The position numbers were made by a program, and so were the translations under genes. Positions 52,406-59,939 of a stretch of 64,000 nt of DNA are shown here, piece after piece. This DNA comes from Streptomyces roseolilacinus. Lineage in GTDB: Bacteria > Actinomycetota > Actinomycetes > Streptomycetales > Streptomycetaceae. A model generated the notes under the pieces. The model made no database searches, was not told the origin of the DNA, and saw only the letters and a list, made by a program, of their open reading frames with translations. The stretch spans positions 248,001 through 312,000 of the forward strand of contig NZ_BMSV01000002.1 of NCBI RefSeq assembly GCF_014649335.1, given 5' to 3'. The stretch's first letter is position 1, and each line of letters begins with the position of its first letter.

Positions 52406-52939
52406 GTGGGAACATCCACCGAGGACGCCGCCACGGAGTTCCACGAGTTCTTCGAGCGCCACTACGCCGAGCTGGCACGCCTCGCCCACCTCCTCACGGG
52501 CGAGGCGGACGCCGCCGACGACCTCGCGGCCGACGCCCTCCTCGCCCTGTGGCACCGCTGGGACCGCGTACGCGCCGCCCAGCACCCCACCGCCTACGCC
52601 CGCGGCGTCGTCGCGAACCTCGCCCGCAGCCGCATCCGCAGCGCCGTACGGGAGCGCCGCCGCGTCGCCCTGTTCTGGTCGCAGCGCGCCGAGTACACCG
52701 AGGGCCCCGACGTGCCGGCCGTCGTCGACGTGCAGGGCGCCCTGCGCCGGCTGCCGTTCCGCAAGCGGGCGTGCGTCGTGCTGCGCCACGCCTTCGACCT
52801 GTCCGAGCGGGAAACCGCTCTCACCCTCGGCATATCCGTGGGTACGGTGAAGAGCCAGACATCCAAGGCCATGGCGCAGCTGGAACAGCTGCTCGGCACC
52901 CGCGCCGCCGCGTCGGAGCTGGTCGGAGGAAGGAAGTAG
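52406..52939 (+). CDS. ECF RNA polymerase sigma factor (SigE-like family)
   Basis: 177 residues from GTG with GGGGAGAGG upstream. Region 2 is FHEFFERHYAELARLAHLLT, followed by ADDLAADALLALWHRWDRVR. Region 4 has LRRLPFRKRACVVLRHAFDL and SERETALTLGISVGTVKSQT. It corresponds to the SigE-type group common in actinobacteria, usually without a classical zinc anti-sigma factor. The stop shares one base with the next GTG (TAGTG), so the downstream membrane protein is its likely partner. The target promoters are unknown. Confidence 0.92.
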   Translation: MGTSTEDAATEFHEFFERHYAELARLAHLLTGEADAADDLAADALLALWHRWDRVRAAQHPTAYARGVVANLARSRIRSAVRERRRVALFWSQRAEYTEGPDVPAVVDVQGALRRLPFRKRACVVLRHAFDLSERETALTLGISVGTVKSQTSKAMAQLEQLLGTRAAASELVGGRK

Positions 52940-53652
52940 TGGACGAGCTGCAGCGAGCGCTCCGGGCCGCCGCCCGGTCGCACCAGCCCGACCGGGCGCG
53001 GATCCTCGCGCGCGTGGAGCGGGGCATGGCCGAGCCCGCCCCCGCCCCCCGGCGCCACCACCGGCCCGCCGCCCCGCGGTGGCCGCGCATCGCCCTGGCC
53101 ACCGCCGCCGTCGCCGCCGTCCTGGCGGTCGGCGGCCTCGGTGTGCGGGCGGTCCTCCAGGAGGACGCCCCGGCCCCCTCCGGAGTCGCCGACCCGCCGC
53201 CGCCGGCCACCCCCACCACGCCGGCCCCGACGAGCGCCGTGGACGGGTTCCTGCGGGCCCAGGGCGGCGTCGACCCGCACAGCAACCGCTTCTGGGCGCA
53301 GTCGAACATCACCCTCGGCACCGGCACCGCCCTCACGGGGCTCACCGTCGAACTGCGGGTCGCCCAGACCGGCGGCGTCGCCGACACCGGGAACTGGCGC
53401 ACCCTGCCCGCCGGGCACTTCACCGCGTCCGTGCGCGAGGAGGGGAACGCCGTCGTCTACACCTGGACCCTCCGCGAGGGCCGCACCGTCCCCGTCGGCC
53501 GGCACGTCTTCGCGGGCCAGTACAACCACGCCGAGGGCGGCCGGGACGCGGGCGGCGACCGCTTCACCGTCACCGCGATCGGCGCCGACGGCGAGCGGGC
53601 CACCGTCACCGGCGGCTTCGCCCCCGCGCCCGGGGCCGCCGGTCCCTCCTGA
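52939..53652 (+). CDS. Single-pass membrane protein coupled to the ECF sigma factor
   Basis: 237 residues from GTG. A charged cytoplasmic N-terminus of about 50 residues (LQRALRAAARSHQPDRARIL) precedes one membrane helix (RIALATAAVAAVLAVGGLGV). A Pro/Thr linker and an outside domain of about 140 residues follow (SNITLGTGTALTGLTVELRV, RTVPVGRHVFAGQYNHAEGG). The layout is that of a membrane anti-sigma factor or sensor, but the cytoplasmic part lacks the ZAS zinc motif. The exterior domain has immunoglobulin-like beta pattern; family not recognised. Coupled translation with the sigma gene supports a shared job. Confidence 0.7.
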   Translation: MDELQRALRAAARSHQPDRARILARVERGMAEPAPAPRRHHRPAAPRWPRIALATAAVAAVLAVGGLGVRAVLQEDAPAPSGVADPPPPATPTTPAPTSAVDGFLRAQGGVDPHSNRFWAQSNITLGTGTALTGLTVELRVAQTGGVADTGNWRTLPAGHFTASVREEGNAVVYTWTLREGRTVPVGRHVFAGQYNHAEGGRDAGGDRFTVTAIGADGERATVTGGFAPAPGAAGPS

Positions 53653-53712
53653 GGTCGCGTGAGCGCCGGCCGGCGACGACAATGGCGAGTGCCGGACGAA
53701 CAAGGAGGCGGC

Positions 53713-53916
53713 ATGACCGAAGAACCCGAGACGAGCTCCCGGCGGCGGGGTGGCGTCACCCCCGACGCCATCCTGCACAGCGGCGCCGAAGGCGAGTTCA
53801 CCGCCGAGGACCTGGTCCTCGCCTCCGGGCGCGACGTCAATCCCAAGAACCTCGCCTGGGCCGAGCGCAGGATGGCCGAGAAGGGCAGGGCGGCCCTCGA
53901 CGAGCTCCTGCCCTGA
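53713..53916 (+). CDS. Small conserved hypothetical protein
   Basis: 67 residues from the ATG of MTEEPETSSR, with AAGGAGG 6 bases upstream. It is soluble and charged: GGVTPDAILHSGAEGEFTAE, DLVLASGRDVNPKNLAWAER, RMAEKGRAALDELLP. The composition and codon bias are those of a real gene. I recognise it only as a small Streptomyces protein of unknown function. A strong terminator follows 15 bp after the stop. Confidence 0.75.
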   Translation: MTEEPETSSRRRGGVTPDAILHSGAEGEFTAEDLVLASGRDVNPKNLAWAERRMAEKGRAALDELLP

Positions 53917-53930
53917 CCGACCCCACCCCG

Positions 53931-53967
53931 AAGGGCCACGCCGCGCACCCCGCGCGGCGTGGCCCTT
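53931..53967. terminator. 15-bp perfect stem between convergent genes
   Basis: 53931-53945 (AAGGGCCACGCCGCG) pairs perfectly with 53953-53967, loop of 7 bases. It is bounded by A- and T-rich ends and lies between the stops of the small protein and the Rieske oxidoreductase, so it can act in both directions. Confidence 0.85.
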
Positions 53968-53992
53968 CCACGCTCCCGTCACACGCCCCCGG

Positions 53993-55546
53993 TCAGTCCG
54001 CGCCGTCCCGGGTGTCCTCCACGTCCTCCCGGTCCAGGGGCCGCGTCGCGGGCCCCTCCACGACCCGCCCCTCCACGTCGAACCGCGACCCGTGGCACGG
54101 GCACTCCCAGGCCGTCTCCGCGTCGTTGAAGTGCACCACGCACCCCAGGTGCGTACAGCGCGCGGACACCGCGTGCAGCGCCCCCGCCTCGTCCCGGTGC
54201 ACCGCGAGCAGCCGCCCGCCGACCCGCACCACCGACCCCTGGCCGGGACCCACGTCCGCGACCGAATCGGCGTACGCGCCCGGCGTCCGGTCGCCCACGA
54301 AGTGCTTCGCCACCTGCGCCTGGAGCCGCAGCATCGCCGGCACCTCCCGCAGCGGGCGCAGCCGCACCGGGTCGTACAGCGACGTCCAGGCCGGGTCCCG
54401 GCCCCGGATCCGCGCCGCCAGCAGCGACCCCGCCATCACCCCGCCGCTCATGCCCCACCCGGCGAACCCGGTCGCCACGTACACGTGCCGCGCCCCGGCG
54501 TGCAGCCGCCCCACGTACGGCACCCGGTCCGTCGTCCAGTTGTCCTGCGTCGCCCACCGGTGGGTGATCTCCAGCGGCCCGAACCGCTCCCGCGCCCACT
54601 CCTCCAGCCGCGCGTACCGCTCGCCGACCTCGCCCTCCTCCGAGGTGCCCGGCGTGAACTTCTCCCCGGTCACGATCAGCATCCGCCGGCCCTCCTCCCC
54701 GGTGGGGGCCGTCCGGACCGACCGCGTACCGCCATCCGGCGTCAGGAACATCCCGCCCGGGTCGCGGTCCGCCGGGATCGGGCCCGCCACGACCAGCTCC
54801 CGCTTCGGCTCCAGCCGCGTGAACAGCAGCGCCCGGTCGAACACCGGGTAGTGCGTGGCCACGACCACGTGCCGCGCGACCACCGTGTCACCCCGCTCGG
54901 TGGTCACCTCGCACGGCGTGCCCTCCTTCAGCCGCGTCACCCGGGTCCGCTCGTAGATCCGCCCGCCGAGCCGCTCCAGGTCCGCGGCGAGCCCCAGCAG
55001 GTACTTCCTCGGGTGGAACTGCGCCTGCCCCTCCAGCCGCACCGCGCCCGCCACCGGGAAGGGCAGCGACGTCGTCGTCAGGTACGACGCGGGGAGCCCC
55101 GCCTCCAGCGCCGCGTCCGCCTCGGCCCGCAGCCCGTCCGTCTGCCCGGGGTCCTCCGTGTACGTGTACGCGGGGAGGCGCTCCAGGTCGCAGTCGATGC
55201 CCAGCTCCTCGCTCACCTCGGCCACGCGCTCGACGGCCAGCTGCTGCGAGTGCGCGTACAGCCGCGCCGCCCGCGCGCCGTGCACCGACTTCACGTCCGC
55301 GTACACCTGCCCGTGCAGCGCGGACAGCTTCGCCGTCGTGTGGCCGGTCACGCCGGTGGCGATCCGGTCCGCCTCCAGCAGCACCACGGGATGCCCGGCC
55401 CGCGCCAGCTCCCACGCCGTGCACAGCCCCGCGATGCCGCCGCCCACGACGGCGACCTCCGTCTCGACCGACCCCTCGAGGGCCGGACGGGCCGGCCCCG
55501 GCGCGTACTCCATCCACAGCGAACCGGACAGCGGGTCGAAGACCAT
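53993..55546 (-). CDS. FAD-dependent oxidoreductase with C-terminal Rieske [2Fe-2S] domain
   Basis: 517 residues from the ATG of [18 protein letters not shown] lies upstream and a GTG two codons earlier is possible. The DAO-type FAD domain starts [20 protein letters not shown] and includes [15 protein letters not shown] and [14 protein letters not shown]. The last ~80 residues are a Rieske domain with CTHLGC and [12 protein letters not shown], providing the Cys2His2 ligands. The fusion is known in actinobacteria and bacilli as an oxidoreductase of unassigned substrate. It probably passes electrons from an amine or amino acid donor to the cluster. It is monocistronic. Confidence 0.92.
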   Translation of the reverse strand: MVFDPLSGSLWMEYAPGPARPALEGSVETEVAVVGGGIAGLCTAWELARAGHPVVLLEADRIATGVTGHTTAKLSALHGQVYADVKSVHGARAARLYAHSQQLAVERVAEVSEELGIDCDLERLPAYTYTEDPGQTDGLRAEADAALEAGLPASYLTTTSLPFPVAGAVRLEGQAQFHPRKYLLGLAADLERLGGRIYERTRVTRLKEGTPCEVTTERGDTVVARHVVVATHYPVFDRALLFTRLEPKRELVVAGPIPADRDPGGMFLTPDGGTRSVRTAPTGEEGRRMLIVTGEKFTPGTSEEGEVGERYARLEEWARERFGPLEITHRWATQDNWTTDRVPYVGRLHAGARHVYVATGFAGWGMSGGVMAGSLLAARIRGRDPAWTSLYDPVRLRPLREVPAMLRLQAQVAKHFVGDRTPGAYADSVADVGPGQGSVVRVGGRLLAVHRDEAGALHAVSARCTHLGCVVHFNDAETAWECPCHGSRFDVEGRVVEGPATRPLDREDVEDTRDGAD

Positions 55547-55623
55547 GGACACACTCCTCCTCGACGGCCCTGACCGGACCGTCGACACGGTCCGGAGAGA
55601 TCCGGGGTACCCGGAGAAAGCGC

Positions 55624-55896
55624 ATGAAATCCCCGAAGCTGCGCACACGAACCCCCATGACCCACCACATCAATCCCCCCGACCCCGATCCCGACCGCAC
55701 CCCGGGGCTGGACGCCGGCGGCTCGGTGCGCCCCGGCGAGACCCCGCCGGCCGAGGGCAGCACCCCCGGAGCGGGCCCCCGCGAGACCCACAACCCCACG
55801 ACGGGCTGGGCGAAGGCCCCGCTGGCGATGATCCTGGTGGTGGTCGTCCTGGTGGCCGCCCTCTTCGCCGTCATGGCGGTGATCATCGCCGGCTGA
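55624..55896 (+). CDS. DUF6480 family small membrane protein
   Basis: 90 residues from ATG with GGAG 8 bases upstream; an ATG 11 codons later is an alternative. The soluble half, [38 protein letters not shown] and [10 protein letters not shown], is the family signature. One C-terminal helix follows ([20 protein letters not shown]). It is tail-anchored with the N-terminus likely cytoplasmic. Function is unknown; members are widespread in Streptomyces. Confidence 0.85.
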   Translation: MKSPKLRTRTPMTHHINPPDPDPDRTPGLDAGGSVRPGETPPAEGSTPGAGPRETHNPTTGWAKAPLAMILVVVVLVAALFAVMAVIIAG

Positions 55897-55936
55897 CCGC
55901 GACCGCGACCGCGACCGCGGCCGCGACCGCGGTCGC
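55895..55936. repeat. Seven tandem hexamers, GACCGC-like
   Basis: GACCGC occurs four times in a row from 55895, then GGCCGC, GACCGC and GGTCGC. The array begins inside the DUF6480 stop codon and runs into the intergenic region before the kinase gene. Confidence 0.85.
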
Positions 55937-56094
55937 GCGCCGGGCCGCCCGCGGCCGAGGGGGGCCGGATCCCGCGCCCCCCCGCGCCGCGCCCCGGCGC
56001 CGACACCCGCACCGCCCCGTACAAACTCCGCAGACAGGGCTCCATACTGGACGGGCCGGGGAGGCGCAGCGAACGACGGGGGCGACGACACGCG

Positions 56095-58482
56095 ATGGCG
56101 GAGACCAGGCTCATCCACGGCCGCTACCGGCTGCTGGAGGTGATCGGGCGCGGCGGCATGGGGGAGGTGTGGCGGGCCACCGACGAGTCGCTCGGCCGCC
56201 GGGTCGCCGTGAAGTGCCTCAAGCCCCTGGGGCCGCGGCAGGAACCGGACCTCCTGGGGGTGCTGCGCGAGCGGTTCCGGCGCGAGGCCCGCGTCGCCGC
56301 CTCCCTCCAGCACCGCGGCGTGACGGTGGTCCACGACTTCGGCGAGGCGGACGGCACGCCGTACCTGGTCATGGAGCTGCTGGAGGGCCGCAACCTCAGC
56401 CAGCTGCTGGGGGACAACGCGCACCACCCGCTGCCGGTGCACGACGTCGTCGACATCGCCGAGCAGATCGCCGACGCCCTCGCCTACACCCACCGCCAGG
56501 GCGTCGTCCACCGCGACCTCAAGCCCGCGAACATCATGCGGCTCGCGGACGGCACGGTGAAGATCTGCGACTTCGGGATAGCCCGCCTCGGCGACGGCGT
56601 CGGCGCCTCCTCCCGCCTCACCGGCACCGGCATCGCCATGGGCACACCGCACTACATGTCACCCGAGCAGATCAGCGGCGGCCAGGTCGACCACCGCAGC
56701 GACCTGTACTCGCTGGGCTGCGTCCTGTACGAGATCGCCACCGGCGTCCCGCCGTTCGACCAGGACGACGCCTGGGCGATCCTCGTCGGCCACCGCGACA
56801 TCCCGCCCGAACCGCCGCGCAAGCGCCGCGCGGACCTGCCGCCGCTGTTCGAGCGGATCGTGCTGGACCTGCTGGCCAAGGCCCCCGAGGCCCGCCCCGC
56901 CGACGCGGGCGACCTGCGGCGCCGCATCACCGGCACCCGCCGTGCCGTCCTGTCCGCCGGCGCGCCCCACCACCCGGACGCGTACCACCCCGGCGCGCAC
57001 CACCCGGACGCGCACCGGCTCGACCCGCCGTACCACCCGGGCGCGGGACCGTCCGGGTACGTGCCCCTCCGCACCGCGCCGGGGCCCGCCGCCCCCGCGT
57101 CGCGGCTCCCCGCCTGGACCCGGTCCATGACCACCGGCCGCAAGTCCGTCGGCGCGGCCCTGCCGCACGCCGCGCCCCCACCGGAGGACCCGGCCGCGGC
57201 GCTCACCGGCCAGTGGACCACCGGCACGGCGGCACCCCCGCGCCCGCACACCGCGCCCGCGCTCCCCGGCACGCCCCCACCGGGCGTCCCCGCCGCGCCC
57301 GCCACCCCTCCCGCCGTCCCGTTCCCGCCTCCCGCGCCGGAGCCCGACCTCCTCGCCGTCCTGGCCGGCCGCCACGGCGCGGGGCTCGGCCTGGGCCGCC
57401 TGGGCCACTGGGAGGAGGCTGGCGAGGTGCACCGCGCCGTCGCCGACGAGCGCGAACGGGTCCTCGGCCCCGACCACCCGGACACCCTGGCCAGCCGGTA
57501 CGAGCACGCCCTCGCCCTCGGCCGCGCCGGCCACCTCGCCCACGCGCTGCGCGGGTTCGGCCGCGTCGCCGAGGGCCGCGCCCGCGTCCTCGGCCCGCAG
57601 CACCCCGACACGCTCACGGCCCGTCAGGAGACGGCGCACGTCCTGGGACGGCTCGGCCGCCACACCGAGGCCCACCGGGTGTACGCCGACGTCCTCACCG
57701 CCCGCGAGCGCGTCATGGGCGCCGACCACCCGGACACCCTGCGCTGCCGGCACGACCTCGCGTTCACGCTCGGCCGGCTCGGCCGCCTGGAGGAGGCGTA
57801 CCGCGCGGGCCGCGAGGTGGCGGCCGCCCGCGCCCGGCTCCTGGGCCCCGGCCACCCCGACACGCTGGACACGCTCCACGAGGCGGCCCACGTCCTCGGC
57901 CGGCTCGACCGCTGGGCCGACGCGCTGGACGCCTACCGGGAGGTCGCCGGCGCCCGCGCCCGCGTCCTCGGCCCGGAGCACCCCGACACCCTCGCCGCCC
58001 GCTACGAGGCCGGCATCTGCCTGAGCCGCCTGGGCCGCGGCGAGGAGGCGCTGGAGCTGTACCGGGACCTGGTCGCGGCCCGCACCCGGGTGCAGGGCCC
58101 CGACCACCCGGAGACCCTGCGCGCCCGGCACGGCCTCGGGGTCGACCTGGGCCGCCTGGGCCGCTGGGAGGAGGCCCTCGCCGAGGCCCGCGAGGTCGCC
58201 GGGGCCCGCGGCCGGGTGCTGGGCCCGGACCACCCGGACACGCTGGTCAGCGGCCGGGAGGTCGCCGTGTGCCTGGGCTGGCTCGGGCGCTGGGGCGAGG
58301 CGCTCGCCGGGTACCGGCACGTCGCCGCGGCACGGGAGCGGGTCCTGGGCCCGGACCACCCGGACACCCTCGCCAGCCGCAACGACGAGGCGCAGTGCCT
58401 GGAGCAGCTGGGCCGGCACGCGGAGGCCGTCGAACTGCACCGGCGCGTCGCCGCGGCCCGCCGCCCGCCCGTGACCGGATGA
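56095..58482 (+). CDS. Ser/Thr protein kinase with eight C-terminal kinesin-light-chain-like TPRs
   Basis: 795 residues. Kinase domain 10-275: glycine loop IGRGGMGEVW, Lys40, HRDLKPAN with Asp141, DFG at 159-161, MGTPHYMSPEQ. A His/Pro/Ala-rich linker (HHPDAYHPGAHHPDAHR) of about 140 residues follows. From about residue 420, eight 42-residue repeats carry LGPDHPDTLASR-like starts and LGRLGRWEEAL-like middles, the TPR_10/12 pattern of kinesin light chain. No membrane helix. The TPR part likely recruits substrates or effectors. The repeats are highly alike, suggesting recent duplication or gene conversion. A 28-bp DNA repeat starts at its last codons. Confidence 0.93.
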   Translation: MAETRLIHGRYRLLEVIGRGGMGEVWRATDESLGRRVAVKCLKPLGPRQEPDLLGVLRERFRREARVAASLQHRGVTVVHDFGEADGTPYLVMELLEGRNLSQLLGDNAHHPLPVHDVVDIAEQIADALAYTHRQGVVHRDLKPANIMRLADGTVKICDFGIARLGDGVGASSRLTGTGIAMGTPHYMSPEQISGGQVDHRSDLYSLGCVLYEIATGVPPFDQDDAWAILVGHRDIPPEPPRKRRADLPPLFERIVLDLLAKAPEARPADAGDLRRRITGTRRAVLSAGAPHHPDAYHPGAHHPDAHRLDPPYHPGAGPSGYVPLRTAPGPAAPASRLPAWTRSMTTGRKSVGAALPHAAPPPEDPAAALTGQWTTGTAAPPRPHTAPALPGTPPPGVPAAPATPPAVPFPPPAPEPDLLAVLAGRHGAGLGLGRLGHWEEAGEVHRAVADERERVLGPDHPDTLASRYEHALALGRAGHLAHALRGFGRVAEGRARVLGPQHPDTLTARQETAHVLGRLGRHTEAHRVYADVLTARERVMGADHPDTLRCRHDLAFTLGRLGRLEEAYRAGREVAAARARLLGPGHPDTLDTLHEAAHVLGRLDRWADALDAYREVAGARARVLGPEHPDTLAARYEAGICLSRLGRGEEALELYRDLVAARTRVQGPDHPETLRARHGLGVDLGRLGRWEEALAEAREVAGARGRVLGPDHPDTLVSGREVAVCLGWLGRWGEALAGYRHVAAARERVLGPDHPDTLASRNDEAQCLEQLGRHAEAVELHRRVAAARRPPVTG

Positions 58483-58535
58483 CGTCCGCCCGCCGCCCGT
58501 GACCGGATGACGTCCGGCCGCCGCCCGTGACCGGA
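58466..58535. repeat. 28-bp tandem repeat, two full and one partial copy, at the kinase 3' end
   Basis: Copies begin at 58466, 58494 and 58522. Copies 1 and 2 differ at one base; the third diverges after 14 bases. The kinase stop codon (58480-58482) lies in copy 1, and an identical CCGGATGA recurs in copy 2. Confidence 0.85.
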
Positions 58536-58555
58536 CGACGGGCACCCGGCGCCTC

Positions 58556-58598
58556 GCCGTCCCCGTCCGTCCCGGGCGGCGGTGCGGGCGGGGACGGC
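58556..58598 (+). terminator. Possible hairpin after the kinase gene
   Basis: GCCGTCCCC (58556-58564) pairs with 58590-58598, a 9-bp stem, but the loop is long (25 bases). It is the best candidate terminator for the kinase transcript. Confidence 0.35.
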
Positions 58599-58747
58599 AA
58601 GCACCCGCGCCGGGCGCCCGCCCGGCGGTGCCGCCGACCCGGCCCCGGCCGGCCGACGCGCCGGCCGGCCCCGCGCGTGCGCCCCGCGACACGGCTCCGG
58701 GCCGGCCGCGCGACGCGGCCGGCCCGGGGACCCGTGCACGGGGGAGG

Positions 58748-58948
58748 TCAGGTCTGGGGCGGCGGTTCCCGGCGCTGCTCAGGGTCGCGGCCCAGCTGGT
58801 CCTTGAGCCGTTCCTGCGCGGTGTCGACGTGGCCGCCGTACCGGCCCTGCGTCCGCTTGTCGACGTAGTCGCCGGCCTTGTCGACGCCCTTGCCTGCGTG
58901 ACCCTCGTGCCCCTTCAGCATGCTCTTGATCTTGTCCATCATGGACAT
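58748..58948 (-). CDS. MT0933-like antitoxin family small protein
   Basis: 66 residues from the ATG of MSMMDKIKSMLKGHEGH, with GAGAGGAC upstream. MLKGHEGHAGKGVDKAGDYV, DKRTQGRYGGHVDTAQERLK and DQL match the small antitoxin family PF14013 (Rv0909/MT0933 type). The classical partner, a START-like toxin, is not adjacent. In Streptomyces such proteins are frequent and often solitary; a stress role is possible. It is charged and soluble. Confidence 0.82.
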   Translation of the reverse strand: MSMMDKIKSMLKGHEGHAGKGVDKAGDYVDKRTQGRYGGHVDTAQERLKDQLGRDPEQRREPPPQT

Positions 58949-58991
58949 GGGTCGTCCTCTCGCCGGGTGACCCCCCACCGCCAGTCTCCCC

Positions 58992-59024
58992 GCCCCGCCC
59001 CCCGCCCGCATCCGGGGGCGGGGC
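58992..59024 (-). terminator. 11-bp GC stem after the N-acetyltransferase gene
   Basis: 58992-59002 pairs perfectly with 59014-59024, with an 11-base loop. Reading leftward it begins 8 bp after the acetyltransferase stop and precedes the antitoxin-like gene. Confidence 0.65.
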
Positions 59025-59032
59025 CCGCCGGG

Positions 59033-59890
59033 TCAGGCCCGTCCGGCCGTCTCCCGCCGGGATTCCAGCCACGCCTCGTGGGCGCGGCTCACCCGCTCCC
59101 ACAGGGCCGCGCGGTCGGCCGCGTCCAGGTCGCCCAGGTCGCGGCGGAAGGCGTCCGCGAGCAGCCCGAACCACTCGTCCGGGGCGTCCACGACGCGCTG
59201 CTCCACGCCCGCCGCGCCGATCCGCAGGAGCACCCGGCCGCGCAGCACGTGCACGGTGTCCGGGTCGCGGCGCAGCGCCGTGAACGTCGTCACGAACGGG
59301 GAGTCCGCGGCCGTCGACAGCCGCCGGTGCTCGTCGGCGAAGTCCTCCGGCGCGGCCGCCCCGCCCCGGAACTCCATCACGGGGAACGAGCCGTGCCCGT
59401 CGTTGTGGAACGTCCACCCGTCCGGCTCGGTCGCCGAGGGCTCCATCCGGTACGTGAACGGGCCCTGCCGGTACGTCCCGGCGCGCAGCGGCAGCGGCTC
59501 GTGCGGCCCGTCGCCCAGGCCGACGTCCACGAACCAGTCCCCGCCGTCCACCCGCACGGTCAGCGCCATGTGGTCGCCGGTCGCGCCCCGTCCCGCCGGG
59601 TCCTGGTGGACGCCGCCGACGTGCCGCGCCACGTCGTACCCGAGGGACTCCAGCAGCGCGGCGAAGCCGCCGTTCAGGTGGAAGCAGTAGCCGCCCTGCC
59701 CGGCCGCGAACCGGCGTACCGACACCTCCGCCTCCATGCCGGGCGGCCGGCCCAGCTGGATGCCGATGTTCTCGTACGGGATCCGCTCCAGGTGCGCCCG
59801 CTGCAACGCGAAGAGTTCCTGCGTGGACGGGGTCCCGGAGGGGGCGATGCCGAGACGGTCCAGATATCCCGCAAATCCTTCTGAAATCAT
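59033..59890 (-). CDS. nat: Arylamine N-acetyltransferase
   Basis: 285 residues. It transfers acetyl from acetyl-CoA to arylamines or amide-forming intermediates. The Cys-His-Asp triad is Cys69 (GGYCFHLNGGFAALL), His107 (GDHMALTVR) and Asp122 (FVDVGLGD). RIPYENIGIQLGRP is the N-terminal family signature. AAGGA is 6-9 bases upstream of the ATG. It is downstream of the serine hydrolase gene on the same strand with 49 bp between. In actinomycetes some homologues close ansamycin rings; no such cluster is seen here. Confidence 0.94.
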   Translation of the reverse strand: MISEGFAGYLDRLGIAPSGTPSTQELFALQRAHLERIPYENIGIQLGRPPGMEAEVSVRRFAAGQGGYCFHLNGGFAALLESLGYDVARHVGGVHQDPAGRGATGDHMALTVRVDGGDWFVDVGLGDGPHEPLPLRAGTYRQGPFTYRMEPSATEPDGWTFHNDGHGSFPVMEFRGGAAAPEDFADEHRRLSTAADSPFVTTFTALRRDPDTVHVLRGRVLLRIGAAGVEQRVVDAPDEWFGLLADAFRRDLGDLDAADRAALWERVSRAHEAWLESRRETAGRA

Positions 59891-59939
59891 GGTCCTTGAC
59901 CATAATCCGTCGGGCCGTCCCCTTGATCGTCGGGGGTGT

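Noticed and set aside
55895..55936. Regulatory repeat before the kinase gene.
   Set aside because: Simple hexamer slippage in GC-rich DNA; no dyad or spacing suggests a binding site.
58748..59890. A toxin-antitoxin pair made of the MT0933-like protein and its neighbour.
   Set aside because: The upstream neighbour is a complete arylamine N-acetyltransferase with an intact Cys-His-Asp triad and a terminator between them; it is not a toxin.
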